64,000 nucleotides of DNA from Moraxella boevrei DSM 14165. GTDB lineage: Bacteria > Pseudomonadota > Gammaproteobacteria > Pseudomonadales > Moraxellaceae. Where the stretch lies: NCBI RefSeq assembly GCF_000379845.1, contig NZ_KB903804.1, forward strand, positions 81,983-145,982, written 5' to 3'. Below are positions 8,540-17,209 of the stretch, piece after piece (position 1 is the stretch's first letter; each line of letters starts with the position of its first letter). The translations under genes and the position numbers were made by a program. Under the pieces are notes generated by a model. The model was given only the letters and a program-made list of their open reading frames with translations, did no database searches and was not told the origin of the DNA.

Positions 8540-10207
8540 ATGAATACAACAACACAAAAATTGACGACAACTAACTTTGATTTACCATCATTGCATTTGT
8601 TGCGTCCAGAGATTGAAACCACACTAAAAGATGCCGAAATTCATTTAAGTGAATTTAATGATGACAGTAGCCAAGCCCCATTATTACTAGATTCGGTAGA
8701 AACGTTGGCACAGATGTTAAAAGTGTTACGCTTAATCAACCTTGAAGAAGGTGCGGTGTTGGCAGGGGCGTTGTCACAAGGCTTTCAGCAGTTATACGAC
8801 AACCGTGAACAAGACGAAATTGAATTTATCATGGATATTTCTGAAGGTATCATGACGCTAAGCCGTTATGTGGAATTTATATTGTTAAAAGAAACCATCG
8901 AGCCGTCCTTAATTTTGCCTGTGATTAACAATTTAAACAACAAACTTGGTAAAGCCGAAATCAGCCTCGAACAATTAACCACCGCCAAAACCAGTAGCCT
9001 TGTCATTGCTCATCCTGAACAAAATTTCCAATCGTTAACCGAACTTGGCATTGACAAAAAAACCTTGATTGAAGCCTATCGTGCAGGGTTGAGCGTAGCA
9101 TTAACTGCCAAAACTCGCCCAACCGACCCAACCGATTTGCAAAAATTAAAAGCCATGCAATCAGCGTGTGAAGCCATTTCACAACGTTCAGACAGCTTAT
9201 TTTGGCAATCAGCAGACGTGGCGGTGTCAGATTTAGCTGACGTGTTACCGCTGAATAATGTACAAAAACGCGCGTTGATTTTTGTTGAGCAACAGTTTAA
9301 CGACTATTTGCCTGTGAGCGACTCACGTTTTGCCGATTTGGTGCGTTTTGCCAGCAGTCGTGATAGCAAATTGGCAGAAAAAATCAAACAAAAATTCTCA
9401 ACCAACACGCTAAACCATGAGCAACTCGCCATGATGAAACGCTTTTTGTTCGGGCCTGACCGTGAACTGAGCAATACTTTAAATGAGCTAATCCAAGAAG
9501 AGATTAACCTTGTCAAAACGTCAAGCGACAACTACGCTCGCCAAGACAGTATCACCAGTACCGAAGGCGAGCTGGATGCGATGACGACTCGCTTACACGA
9601 TTTGAGTTTGATTTTTAAAACCTTAAATCTACAAGAAGCCAGTGAAACGCTGAACGAACAAATCGCCCAAGTCAAAGGTTGGTCACAGCCAAGCCCAGAA
9701 GATTTTGACAAATTGTTAGAAGGCTTAATGGTTGCGGAAAATGCGTCCATTTATATGGCAAAAAGTCATACCCCAGGGGCGGTGAATTTACCAATTTATA
9801 ACCGAAAAATCTCTTTATATCAATTAGATACCGCCTATTCAACCCTTGTGCGTGAAGGGCGTACAGGTATTGCCAATATTGAAAACGCCTTTAACGAATA
9901 TATCGCCGATGCCAACCATGACATTATGCACCTTGTCAATGTACCAGAAATCATGCGAAACGTGTCAGGGGCGTGCCAATTCTTAAATTTACCGCAGTCA
10001 AACCGCCTACTACGCCGTGCGAGCGACTATATGGAAATGCTGATTCAAAACGGCTCAAATGGTATTTCAGCCGAACAATTGGCAAAAATGGCAGACATCG
10101 TCATGGCGGTGGATTACTATCTAGAAAGCCTAGAAATCAACAAACCTGCAGGTAGTAACGCCATTAAAGTCGGACAACGTAGCCTACGAAACCTTATGGT
10201 CGCCTAA
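8540..10207 (+). CDS. FimL-like type IV pilus/virulence regulator (ChpA N-terminus homologue)
   Basis: A soluble helical protein of about 555 residues. The start LHLLRPEIETTLKDAEIHL and LAQMLKVLRLINLEEGAVLA resembles the N-terminal region of the ChpA/PilL chemosensory kinase (HPt-like helical bundles). It has no kinase, P1-CheW or receiver domain and no clear phosphorylatable HPt histidine, which fits FimL, a stand-alone paralogue of that region that influences type IV pili and cAMP signalling in Pseudomonas. The second of two adjacent ATGs is taken as the start. The ribosome binding site is AGGAACACTTTG. The stop overlaps the nudC start as TAATG. Confidence 0.68.
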   Translation: MNTTTQKLTTTNFDLPSLHLLRPEIETTLKDAEIHLSEFNDDSSQAPLLLDSVETLAQMLKVLRLINLEEGAVLAGALSQGFQQLYDNREQDEIEFIMDISEGIMTLSRYVEFILLKETIEPSLILPVINNLNNKLGKAEISLEQLTTAKTSSLVIAHPEQNFQSLTELGIDKKTLIEAYRAGLSVALTAKTRPTDPTDLQKLKAMQSACEAISQRSDSLFWQSADVAVSDLADVLPLNNVQKRALIFVEQQFNDYLPVSDSRFADLVRFASSRDSKLAEKIKQKFSTNTLNHEQLAMMKRFLFGPDRELSNTLNELIQEEINLVKTSSDNYARQDSITSTEGELDAMTTRLHDLSLIFKTLNLQEASETLNEQIAQVKGWSQPSPEDFDKLLEGLMVAENASIYMAKSHTPGAVNLPIYNRKISLYQLDTAYSTLVREGRTGIANIENAFNEYIADANHDIMHLVNVPEIMRNVSGACQFLNLPQSNRLLRRASDYMEMLIQNGSNGISAEQLAKMADIVMAVDYYLESLEINKPAGSNAIKVGQRSLRNLMVA

Positions 10208-11076
10208 TGTACCGTTATATTTTAATAGAAAATGATAGCTTTGCATTTAACGTTAAAGCTATTTTTTATTATGTACATTCGGCATTGTTGCCTGATGCAT
10301 TACCGATTGGCGATGATGTATATCTGTTAAATTTGACAGATTTTGCTAAAAATAGCCAGCCTTTATTTGATAAAATTTTATTCAATGATTTGCCAAATAC
10401 TCTAACTTGGCTAAACTTACGCCAAGCGTTAAATTTTTTGGAAACTGCGGATTTTTATCGGCTGAGCCGTGCCAAACAAATCGCTTATTGGCACGCCACG
10501 CATCGGTTTTGTAGCCGTTGTGGGGCAAAGACCAGTTTTGAGCAATTTAAACAAACAGGCGAATTGGCAAGCGTCTGCATTCGCTGTGATTATCGGCAAT
10601 ATCCACGCATTCAGCCATGTACCATTACGGCGATTGTGCGTGAACATTTGGGAAAAACTCAAATTTTGTTGGCTCATCATCAGCGTGCTAAAGCTACTAA
10701 AATATATAGCCTAATTGCAGGTTTTGTGGAAGTCGGCGAAACCCTAGAGCAATGCGTGGCTCGTGAAGTACAAGAGGAAGTCGGCTTGCAAGTGGATAAT
10801 ATCCAATATATCGCCAGTCAGCCGTGGGCGTTTGCCAGTAACTTAATGCTCGGTTTTGTGGCGAATTATGTGGCAGGTGACATCAAAATTGATAAACAAG
10901 AGTTAATAGATGCACGGTTTTTTGACCTTGATAGCCTAGATTTGAATCAGGATTTAGACCACGATCTAAACCAAACAAATATTGATATTTTAACATCAAA
11001 TTTTCCAAAAATCCCTGATAAAGGCACCATTGCCTATCAGCTAATTGCCTTTGTAAAAAATCATTATTCACATTAA
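10207..11076 (+). CDS. nudC: NAD(H)/RNA-cap pyrophosphatase NudC
   Basis: A Nudix hydrolase that cleaves NADH to NMNH and AMP and removes NAD caps from RNA. It has an N-terminal domain, then a zinc ribbon with cysteines 102, 105, 124 and 127, then the Nudix box at 172-194 (GFVEVGETL, REVQEEVGL). The NudC-specific motif SQPWAFASN is at 204-212. The gene starts within the stop of the fimL-like gene (TAATG), so translation is probably coupled. A strong terminator follows. Confidence 0.95.
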   Translation: MYRYILIENDSFAFNVKAIFYYVHSALLPDALPIGDDVYLLNLTDFAKNSQPLFDKILFNDLPNTLTWLNLRQALNFLETADFYRLSRAKQIAYWHATHRFCSRCGAKTSFEQFKQTGELASVCIRCDYRQYPRIQPCTITAIVREHLGKTQILLAHHQRAKATKIYSLIAGFVEVGETLEQCVAREVQEEVGLQVDNIQYIASQPWAFASNLMLGFVANYVAGDIKIDKQELIDARFFDLDSLDLNQDLDHDLNQTNIDILTSNFPKIPDKGTIAYQLIAFVKNHYSH

Positions 11077-11081
11077 AAAAT

Positions 11082-11111
11082 AAAAACCAATCAATTAAGA
11101 TTGGTTTTTTT
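11082..11111. terminator. Bidirectional terminator between nudC and the BPSS1780-like gene
   Basis: AAAAACCAATC and GATTGGTTTTT form an 11-bp stem around a 6-nt loop, with A and T runs on both sides. It lies between convergent genes and can serve both. Confidence 0.85.
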
Positions 11112-11122
11112 AACAAGATAAT

Positions 11123-11899
11123 TTAGATTTGTGTATAAATATAGCGATATGCCACATAACTGACAATCATCATCACAGGCACTAAAACGAACCAACCAAG
11201 CCCAAAGGGAATAACAGCAATCACTCCCAATATCATACCAATCAAGCCAAGTACAGTTAAGGGCAATAAATTTGCCATACAGCCTTTAAAGCTCATTTTT
11301 AACGCTTGTAATGCTTTAACATCGTGAAATAAAATCAAAATCGGTGCAAGCCAAACTGCCATGCTTAAAGGAATAAATAACAAAATCGCAACAGCGATTA
11401 AAATCAATATCCCTGAACCAAAAATATCACCTTGTTTTACCATATCTAAATTAATCCCAGTAGCAAAACCGATGATAATCAGTAAAATCACCAGCACCAA
11501 CGTTATCAACAATAACCATAAATATAAAAACACAAAACTTTTAAAATTATGACGAAATGCCACAAACAAATCACCAATCGATGTATCGCCTTCGGTGGTC
11601 TGGCGGTGTGCCATATACGCAACACCTGCCGAACAGACAAAACTTAAAATCGCCGAAATAATCCCACCAATTATCGGAATATAGGCTGAGCCTATTTGTA
11701 AAATTATCACTAACAGCCCTGCACCGAGCCACAATGCAATATTATCTTTAAAAATCCCCCATGCGTGACGAAGCCATTCTACCGCAATTCCTGCACTTAA
11801 ACGGTTCGGCTCAGTGAGCAAGCGATAATCTGCCAAGGTATTAAGTTCCGTTACCGTCGGTAATGGTGGGGGATTATTAGATTTATTGATATCAACCAT
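11123..11899 (-). CDS. BPSS1780-like integral membrane protein
   Basis: A 258-residue protein with a short proline-rich cytoplasmic N-terminus and about six hydrophobic segments (near residues 55-75, 78-95, 120-145, 160-185, 205-225 and 230-250). The AVEWLRHAWGIFKDNIALWLGAG entry resembles the BPSS1780/YciC-type membrane family, for which no function is established. The start is preceded by AAGGAAAAAATATG, a clear ribosome binding site. Convergent with nudC. Confidence 0.62.
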   Translation of the reverse strand: MVDINKSNNPPPLPTVTELNTLADYRLLTEPNRLSAGIAVEWLRHAWGIFKDNIALWLGAGLLVIILQIGSAYIPIIGGIISAILSFVCSAGVAYMAHRQTTEGDTSIGDLFVAFRHNFKSFVFLYLWLLLITLVLVILLIIIGFATGINLDMVKQGDIFGSGILILIAVAILLFIPLSMAVWLAPILILFHDVKALQALKMSFKGCMANLLPLTVLGLIGMILGVIAVIPFGLGWFVLVPVMMIVSYVAYRYIYTQI

Positions 11900-11998
11900 A
11901 TTTTTTCCTTATGGGATTAATTTTATAAACATAAAATTTACGATAATCTAACAGAAAAATCCGATAAACACAAATATTTTGTAACTCTTTTAAAAAAA

Positions 11999-12577
11999 TT
12001 ATTTATCATGATTGATAATTGCTTTTCCCAAAATCACCACATCAGCAATAAAACCATTCATATCACACACTTTTGGTAAATACCCCCATTGGCTAAATCC
12101 CTGTTTTTTAAATAAATTTAAGCTCGGTTGATTATGAGCAAAAATTTTAGCAACCATTTGCGACACGCCACACGCAGGGGCTATGCTTTCCAATAACCCA
12201 ACAAATTGCCGTCCAATACCCTGCCCTTTAGCATCACTCGCCACATATACACTAATTTCCGCACTGATACAGTACGCAGGACGTGGATATAAATCCGAAA
12301 AACTACCATAACCAAGCACCTTATTTGTCTGTTGACAAACAGCAACAATAAGCGGACGATTAGCATTTTCACGATGCTCTGTGAGCCAATCCTGCAAATC
12401 TGCCACCGTTAACGGCTGTAAAACGGCTGTAGATTGTTTGGTAACGATACTTTCATTATAAATCTCAACGAGTGTTGGCAAATCTTTTGGTTCGGCTAAA
12501 CGGTATAATATCCCTTGAAAAACGCGGGGTTCAAAATGAAACATAGATAACCTCCTAAATTTTTTTGCAAAAAACAC
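11999..12577 (-). CDS. GNAT N-acetyltransferase (MnaT/PAT-like)
   Basis: Acetyl-CoA-dependent transferase of the phosphinothricin/methionine sulfone acetyltransferase group. The acetyl-CoA loop is in SDAKGQGIGRQFVGLLE, and the downstream AHNQPSLNLFKKQGF block is typical of GNAT motif B. Family members acetylate small amino-acid analogues; the true substrate is not shown. The actual start may be MFHFEPRV, ten codons in (12544), because the first ten residues are basic and unconserved and AGGAGGTTATCT immediately precedes that ATG, a near-perfect ribosome binding site. Confidence 0.8.
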   Translation of the reverse strand: MFFAKKFRRLSMFHFEPRVFQGILYRLAEPKDLPTLVEIYNESIVTKQSTAVLQPLTVADLQDWLTEHRENANRPLIVAVCQQTNKVLGYGSFSDLYPRPAYCISAEISVYVASDAKGQGIGRQFVGLLESIAPACGVSQMVAKIFAHNQPSLNLFKKQGFSQWGYLPKVCDMNGFIADVVILGKAIINHDK

Positions 12578-12641
12578 GCATTTTTGGTTATTTTACTTTA
12601 TAATGACAGGTTTTGATACTTTTTTTAGCATTATTAAAATT

Positions 12642-13640
12642 ATGAATATTTATTCTTTAAGCGAACTGATTAATCATCACCAACAACTCCCCGAATGTGT
12701 GCTAACCATTGGTAATTTTGATGGGGTGCATTTGGGGCATCAAGCCATGCTCCATAAGCTTTGCCAAACTGCCAACGGACACAACACCAAGCAACTTGCC
12801 ACCGCAGTGATGATTTTTGAGCCACAACCCAGAGAATTTTTTAGCCCTGACACTGCCCCACCCCGCTTAACCAATTGTGATGAAAAACTGGCATTGTTAC
12901 AAGCTTTTGGTATCCAAAACGTGATTATCGCCGAATTTAACGAAGCGTTTCGCAACTTATCCGCCGATGAGTTTGCCATCATATTGCAGACGATTGGCGT
13001 GCGTGGTTTGGTACTTGGCGATGATTTTCGTTTTGGGCATGACCGTGTCGGCGATAGCAGTTTTTTACGAACTGCAGGATTTTCCGTGTTCACCCTTGAC
13101 ACGGTAGAAAATCACGCCCATGAACGCATCAGCTCCACCAAAGTTCGTGAATTCTTGCTAAAAGGTGATTTAAATCTAGCCAATCAAATGCTAGGTAGAG
13201 ATTACAGTATCACAGGCGACGTGTTGCACGGTGATAAAATTGGGCGAACCCTTGATTTTCCAACGGCAAATGTGGCGTTAAATCGGCTAAAACCTGCGGT
13301 ACAAGGGATTTTTGCAGTTGATGCAGTGTTAAATAACCAACAAAGTTTTGCTAGTTTTAGCAAAAATCAACAGCTTGGTTTAATAGGCTTTCGCTCAAAT
13401 TCACTATTTGGCACAGCAAGCATCGGCGTGCGTCCGTCTGTGGCAAAACCGCATGATTGGCGATTGGAAGTCTTTTTTCCTGAGTTTGACGGTGATTTGT
13501 ATGGGCAAGTGTTAAACGTGCGATTTTTGCATTATTTGCATCCAGAACGCCATTATCAAGATTTGACAGCGTTAAAAATGGGCATTGATAATGATGTCAA
13601 AGCGTTGTTGGCATGGCGTGAGCAACAATTAGCCATTTAA
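12642..13640 (+). CDS. ribF: Bifunctional riboflavin kinase / FAD synthetase RibF
   Basis: Converts riboflavin to FMN and then FAD. The nucleotidyltransferase domain carries TIGNFDGVHLGH near residue 22 and RISSTKVREFLLKGD near 165; the C-terminal flavokinase domain carries GRTLDFPTANV and the LEVFFPEFDGDLYGQ block. An in-frame ATG at 12603 lies inside a TATAAT (12599-12604) that looks like the -10 element, so the ATG at 12642 is taken as the start. A strong terminator follows. No FMN riboswitch is seen upstream. Confidence 0.94.
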   Translation: MNIYSLSELINHHQQLPECVLTIGNFDGVHLGHQAMLHKLCQTANGHNTKQLATAVMIFEPQPREFFSPDTAPPRLTNCDEKLALLQAFGIQNVIIAEFNEAFRNLSADEFAIILQTIGVRGLVLGDDFRFGHDRVGDSSFLRTAGFSVFTLDTVENHAHERISSTKVREFLLKGDLNLANQMLGRDYSITGDVLHGDKIGRTLDFPTANVALNRLKPAVQGIFAVDAVLNNQQSFASFSKNQQLGLIGFRSNSLFGTASIGVRPSVAKPHDWRLEVFFPEFDGDLYGQVLNVRFLHYLHPERHYQDLTALKMGIDNDVKALLAWREQQLAI

Positions 13641-13650
13641 AAAAGCATAA

Positions 13651-13677
13651 AAAAAGACGTTCTCGAAACGTCTTTTT
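13651..13677. terminator. Bidirectional terminator after ribF
   Basis: AAAAAGACGTT and AACGTCTTTTT pair around a short loop, with A and T runs on both sides. It lies between ribF and the convergent RlpA-like gene. Confidence 0.85.
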
Positions 13678-13709
13678 TATTTAAAAAACTTAACAGCTAA
13701 TCTTAATGA

Positions 13710-14048
13710 TTAATGTAGTTTTTCAATATCTACTTTAATTGTGCCCGCCCCAAGGCTCGCGATTTGTTGGAATGCCCCTTTGGACAAATCAAGCGTGCGA
13801 CCATATTTACCAAACCCACCACGGTCTGTTACACGTACCACCACGCTTTTGCCGTTGGCTCGGTTGGTTACTTTGAGTTTTGAGCCAATTTTATGAATAT
13901 TACTCGCTACGGTTAGCCCATATTGGTCAAACACTTCGCCCGATGCGGTGCGTTTGCCGTGATGTTTTTCACCATACCACGATGCGACATTGGCGTTTGC
14001 CGAGACTGTCGCACCCATGACAACGAGACTGATTAAAAAATATTTCAT
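13710..14048 (-). CDS. Short RlpA-like secreted double-psi beta-barrel protein
   Basis: A 112-residue protein: a signal peptide of about 19 residues (cleavage after SANA), then a single RlpA-like barrel with ASWYGEKHHGKRTASGEVFD, LKVTNRANGKSVVVRV and the TDRGGF active-site loop. RlpA is an outer-membrane lytic transglycosylase acting on denuded glycan at septa. This one lacks a lipobox and the SPOR domain, so it is a minimal secreted form whose activity is unproven. The ribosome binding site is AAGGAAAGATCCTG. Confidence 0.85.
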   Translation of the reverse strand: MKYFLISLVVMGATVSANANVASWYGEKHHGKRTASGEVFDQYGLTVASNIHKIGSKLKVTNRANGKSVVVRVTDRGGFGKYGRTLDLSKGAFQQIASLGAGTIKVDIEKLH

Positions 14049-14450
14049 CAGGATCTTTCCTTTTGCATTGCGAATTACATCTTAAAAATCATATTAGGCA
14101 TTTTTACTAAAAACACTAATATTGTAAATACAGCTGGATACATCAGGGTAATTTCGCAGATTAAACAATGGCTATTCTTTAGAATAGCTGAATAGTGGTG
14201 AATTATAAATAAACAAATTCCAGATGGCAAATCTTTTTTGTAAATACGCTCCCGAAAAACATCCATAAACTATCTAGGCGTAATTTTATGTAAAAAACCT
14301 TGCTAATTCCTTGTTTTTTACGCATAATCACTTAATGAAGCTTCAAGATACACTTAATTTCAACAAATGTTAATTTTTTAAAAAATAAACGTTGATAAAG
14401 CTACAAATAACGCTAATAAGTTTATCTGGATTATTAAGAAAATTAGCAAA
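14049..14450. other. 402-bp intergenic region
   Basis: AT-rich DNA between divergent genes, with no convincing gene. It has an 8-bp inverted repeat, GCTATTCT with AGAATAGC, separated by 2 nt (14171-14188). TTGATA at 14392-14397 followed 16 bp later by TAATAA is a weak candidate promoter for the MFS gene. A 63-codon reading frame on the minus strand has no family features and is not called. Confidence 0.4.
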
Positions 14451-15743
14451 ATGGAACGCGCCATGCTCACACCCACTCACCTACCCTTTATCCCCCTTTC
14501 CAAACGCTCACTGTTTATCGCATCATTCTCCACGATTGTGGAATGGTATGATTTTACCTTGTATTTGTATTTTGCTACGGTAATTTCTCGCGTATTTTTT
14601 GGTGATAATCCAAAATCATTGCTCATTACACTCGCGGGTTTTGCCGTGTCATATCTCATGAGACCCTTGGGAGCATTGTTTTTTGGACATTTGGGCGATA
14701 CGCTTGGACGCCGTTCTGTGCTATTAACCACCATGACGCTGATGAGCATTGCGATGTTTTTGACCGCTATGCTTCCCACTTTTCATGATATTGGGATTTG
14801 GTCGGGCGTACTCATGCTACTGTTACGCTGTGTCATGTCATTTTCAGTGGGTGGTGAGTACACGGGGGTCGTAGCGTATCTCCTGGAGGGAGCAAAACCT
14901 GAAAAACGGGGGTTTATCTCATCTTTAGCATCAGCATTTAGTGAGATTGGTGGTTTACTTGCGGTATTAGTCAGTACTTTGACTGTGTATTTTTTGGATA
15001 ATTACCTTTTAACATGGGGCTGGCGTGTGCCGTTTATCGTGGGAGGCACGATGGCATTGGCGGTATTTATGTTGCGTTATAATATGGCAGAATCACCAGA
15101 ATTTTTACAACATTCACTCAATGTAAAATCTAAAAAATCGCCTATTATTGATACCCTAATCTATCATAAGCCCGCTATTTTAAAAACATTTGCCATCTCT
15201 GCGTTAGGCTCAATCAGCTATTATGTGGGTATCACATTTGTGCCTGTATTTTTGACAACCAACGCCAATTTTAGTGAAAAAACAGCTCTATGGCTATCTA
15301 CTGTAGCGTCTTTTTCGGTGATTATCATTACGCCAATAGTTGGAGCGTTATCTGATAAAGTTGGACGAAAACTTGTGCTTATTGGAACAGGTATCATAAG
15401 TGCCATTATGCCAATCTTTTTATTTCAATTGATGACAAAAAGCGTGACGATGGCGTTAATCGGTGCAGTACTACTTGCCTGCATCGCAGGTTCGGTAAGT
15501 GCAGTGGCAACATCCGCTACCAGTGAGCAATTTCCTGTAAATGTACGACTATCAGGGCTAGCACTTGGCGTTACGTCCGCTACCGCAATTTTTGGAGGAT
15601 TAACACCGTTGCTGGCACAAGTGTTTACCAATATAACGGGTAAGTCCTATGCATCAGGGGTGATGATTATGGTTGTGGCGGTGTGCGTGTTGCCTGTATT
15701 TTTAACGCTTAAAGAAACCGCTCCGAGATTAAATAAAAATTAA
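14451..15743 (+). CDS. MFS transporter, metabolite:H+ symporter family (ProP/ShiA-like)
   Basis: A 430-residue inner-membrane carrier with about 12 hydrophobic segments. The entry VEWYDFTLYLYFATVISRVFF and the loop 2-3 motif GHLGDTLGRR are typical of the metabolite:H+ symporter branch, which includes proline/betaine, shikimate, citrate and alpha-ketoglutarate carriers. GWRVPFIVGG before segment 6 supports this. The substrate cannot be told from the sequence. MLTPTHLP, four codons in, is an alternative start. Confidence 0.85.
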   Translation: MERAMLTPTHLPFIPLSKRSLFIASFSTIVEWYDFTLYLYFATVISRVFFGDNPKSLLITLAGFAVSYLMRPLGALFFGHLGDTLGRRSVLLTTMTLMSIAMFLTAMLPTFHDIGIWSGVLMLLLRCVMSFSVGGEYTGVVAYLLEGAKPEKRGFISSLASAFSEIGGLLAVLVSTLTVYFLDNYLLTWGWRVPFIVGGTMALAVFMLRYNMAESPEFLQHSLNVKSKKSPIIDTLIYHKPAILKTFAISALGSISYYVGITFVPVFLTTNANFSEKTALWLSTVASFSVIIITPIVGALSDKVGRKLVLIGTGIISAIMPIFLFQLMTKSVTMALIGAVLLACIAGSVSAVATSATSEQFPVNVRLSGLALGVTSATAIFGGLTPLLAQVFTNITGKSYASGVMIMVVAVCVLPVFLTLKETAPRLNKN

Positions 15744-15881
15744 TCATTTTGACTAATTTTTTAAAACCTTAAGAAAAACCTCTTTTTTAAATTGAAAAAT
15801 TTCTTTATAATATACGTTATTTTTTAATGAAAACTTTATTAACTATCAATTTTCAACATTGGATAAAAAAAGGGGCATTTT

Positions 15882-16490
15882 ATGTCTTTAACTATTTTGC
15901 AACAAATCGCGGAAAAGCGTCGCTCAATCTACAGCTTAAACAAAAATTTACCAATCAGCAATGCCGAGATTATCCAACTCACCGAGCATACGCTCAAGCA
16001 CACGCCATCTGCATTTAACTCACAGTCCACGCGTTTGGTGGTGTTGTTCGGTGCAGAGCATGAAAAATTGTGGGAGATGACGAGCAAAATTTTACGCAAT
16101 ATCATCAATAACGATGAGGCGTTTGCCGTGACCAATGCCAAAATCAATGGGTTTAAAGCGGGTGTAGGGACGATTTTATTTTTTGAAGATAAATCGGCGG
16201 TGTCACATTTGCAAGCCCAATATCCATCCTATGCGAGCAACTTTCCGATTTGGTCAGGACACGCCAGTGCGATGCACCAATATGCGATTTGGACGGCGTT
16301 GACAGCGGTTGATGTGGGGGCAAATTTGCAACACTACAACCCAATCATTGACGAGCAAGTAATGCAAACATGGCAAATTAATCCAGATTGGCAATTAGTT
16401 GCTCAAATGGTATTTGGTGGCATTGCAGGCGATGCGAACGAAAAACAGTTTGAGCCAATAGAAAACCGTATGCAAGTTTTTGGTAATTAA
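15882..16490 (+). CDS. Nitroreductase-family protein (Frm2/YdgI-like)
   Basis: An FMN-binding nitroreductase fold of about 200 residues. The opening EKRRSIYSLNKNLPIS contributes the conserved RRS phosphate-binding arginines; PSAFNSQSTRLVVL and the GANLQHYNPIID block are typical of the fungal-Frm2/bacterial oxidoreductase subgroup. Such enzymes reduce nitro compounds or quinones with NAD(P)H; the natural substrate is unknown. The start follows AAAGGGGCATTTT, a clear ribosome binding site. Confidence 0.83.
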   Translation: MSLTILQQIAEKRRSIYSLNKNLPISNAEIIQLTEHTLKHTPSAFNSQSTRLVVLFGAEHEKLWEMTSKILRNIINNDEAFAVTNAKINGFKAGVGTILFFEDKSAVSHLQAQYPSYASNFPIWSGHASAMHQYAIWTALTAVDVGANLQHYNPIIDEQVMQTWQINPDWQLVAQMVFGGIAGDANEKQFEPIENRMQVFGN

Positions 16491-16510
16491 GCGGTTTTGC
16501 CTTAAAAATA

Positions 16511-16540
16511 AAAAAACTCACTTTAATTGGTGAGTTTTTT
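16511..16540. terminator. Bidirectional terminator
   Basis: AAAAAACTCAC and GTGAGTTTTTT (with one G-T pair allowed) form a stem between convergent genes, with A and T runs on the two sides. Confidence 0.8.
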
Positions 16541-16546
16541 TACATT

Positions 16547-17200
16547 TTAAACGCCTAAAATTTTTGCCAAATCCGCCACCGAGTCCACCACGGCTGTCGG
16601 ATTTTCTTTTGCCAAAACTTGTGCTTTTTCACAACCATAACTGACGGCAATGCTATCCATGCCAATACTATTCGCCATTCGCATATCATGCACGCTGTCA
16701 CCTATCATCACCGCATCGGCAAGGGTTTTGCCTGTTTCTGCCAAAATCTGCTCAAGCATGAGTGGATTGGGTTTGCCTGCGGTTTCGTCAGCAGTTTTAC
16801 TCACACTAAAAAACGGTTCAACCCCTGAGTCTGGCAATACTCTGGCTAAGCCTTGTCGTTTTTTGCCTGTGGCGATTGCCAAAATTTTGCCTTGTGCGTG
16901 CAAGGTTTTAATCAACGCCTTCACACCATCAAATAGCGTGTCGTTGTCGCAATGTTTCACATAATAATCGGAATAACTCGCCAAAAGTTGGTCGTATTTA
17001 TCCTTATCATGCGGAAATAAAATCGGAAACGCATCCACCAACGCAATGCCAATAATGGATTTGGTCGCTTCATCACTGACGGTCAAGCCATGTTGCTCAG
17101 CACAAAATCGCATGGCATCCACGATTAAACCGACCGAGTTCATCAGCGTGCCGTCCCAGTCAAAGATAATTAGGGATTTTTTGCTAAAAGAAATTGACAT
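16547..17200 (-). CDS. HAD-superfamily phosphatase (Gph-like)
   Basis: A 217-residue HAD hydrolase. Motif I is IFDWDGTLMNS with nucleophile and acid aspartates, motif II is AIATGK, and motifs III/IV are KPNP and MIGDSVHDMRMA. The helical cap of about 60 residues after motif I places it with phosphoglycolate and related small-sugar phosphatases. Whether the substrate is phosphoglycolate is not shown. The stop of the upstream membrane-protein gene lies 10 bp before this start, so they are probably one operon. Confidence 0.85.
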   Translation of the reverse strand: MSISFSKKSLIIFDWDGTLMNSVGLIVDAMRFCAEQHGLTVSDEATKSIIGIALVDAFPILFPHDKDKYDQLLASYSDYYVKHCDNDTLFDGVKALIKTLHAQGKILAIATGKKRQGLARVLPDSGVEPFFSVSKTADETAGKPNPLMLEQILAETGKTLADAVMIGDSVHDMRMANSIGMDSIAVSYGCEKAQVLAKENPTAVVDSVADLAKILGV

Positions 17201-17209
17201 TTTTCACCC

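Noticed and set aside
14075..14266. 63-codon frame upstream of the RlpA-like gene
   Set aside because: No ribosome binding site, no recognisable features, and it overlaps the probable promoter region.
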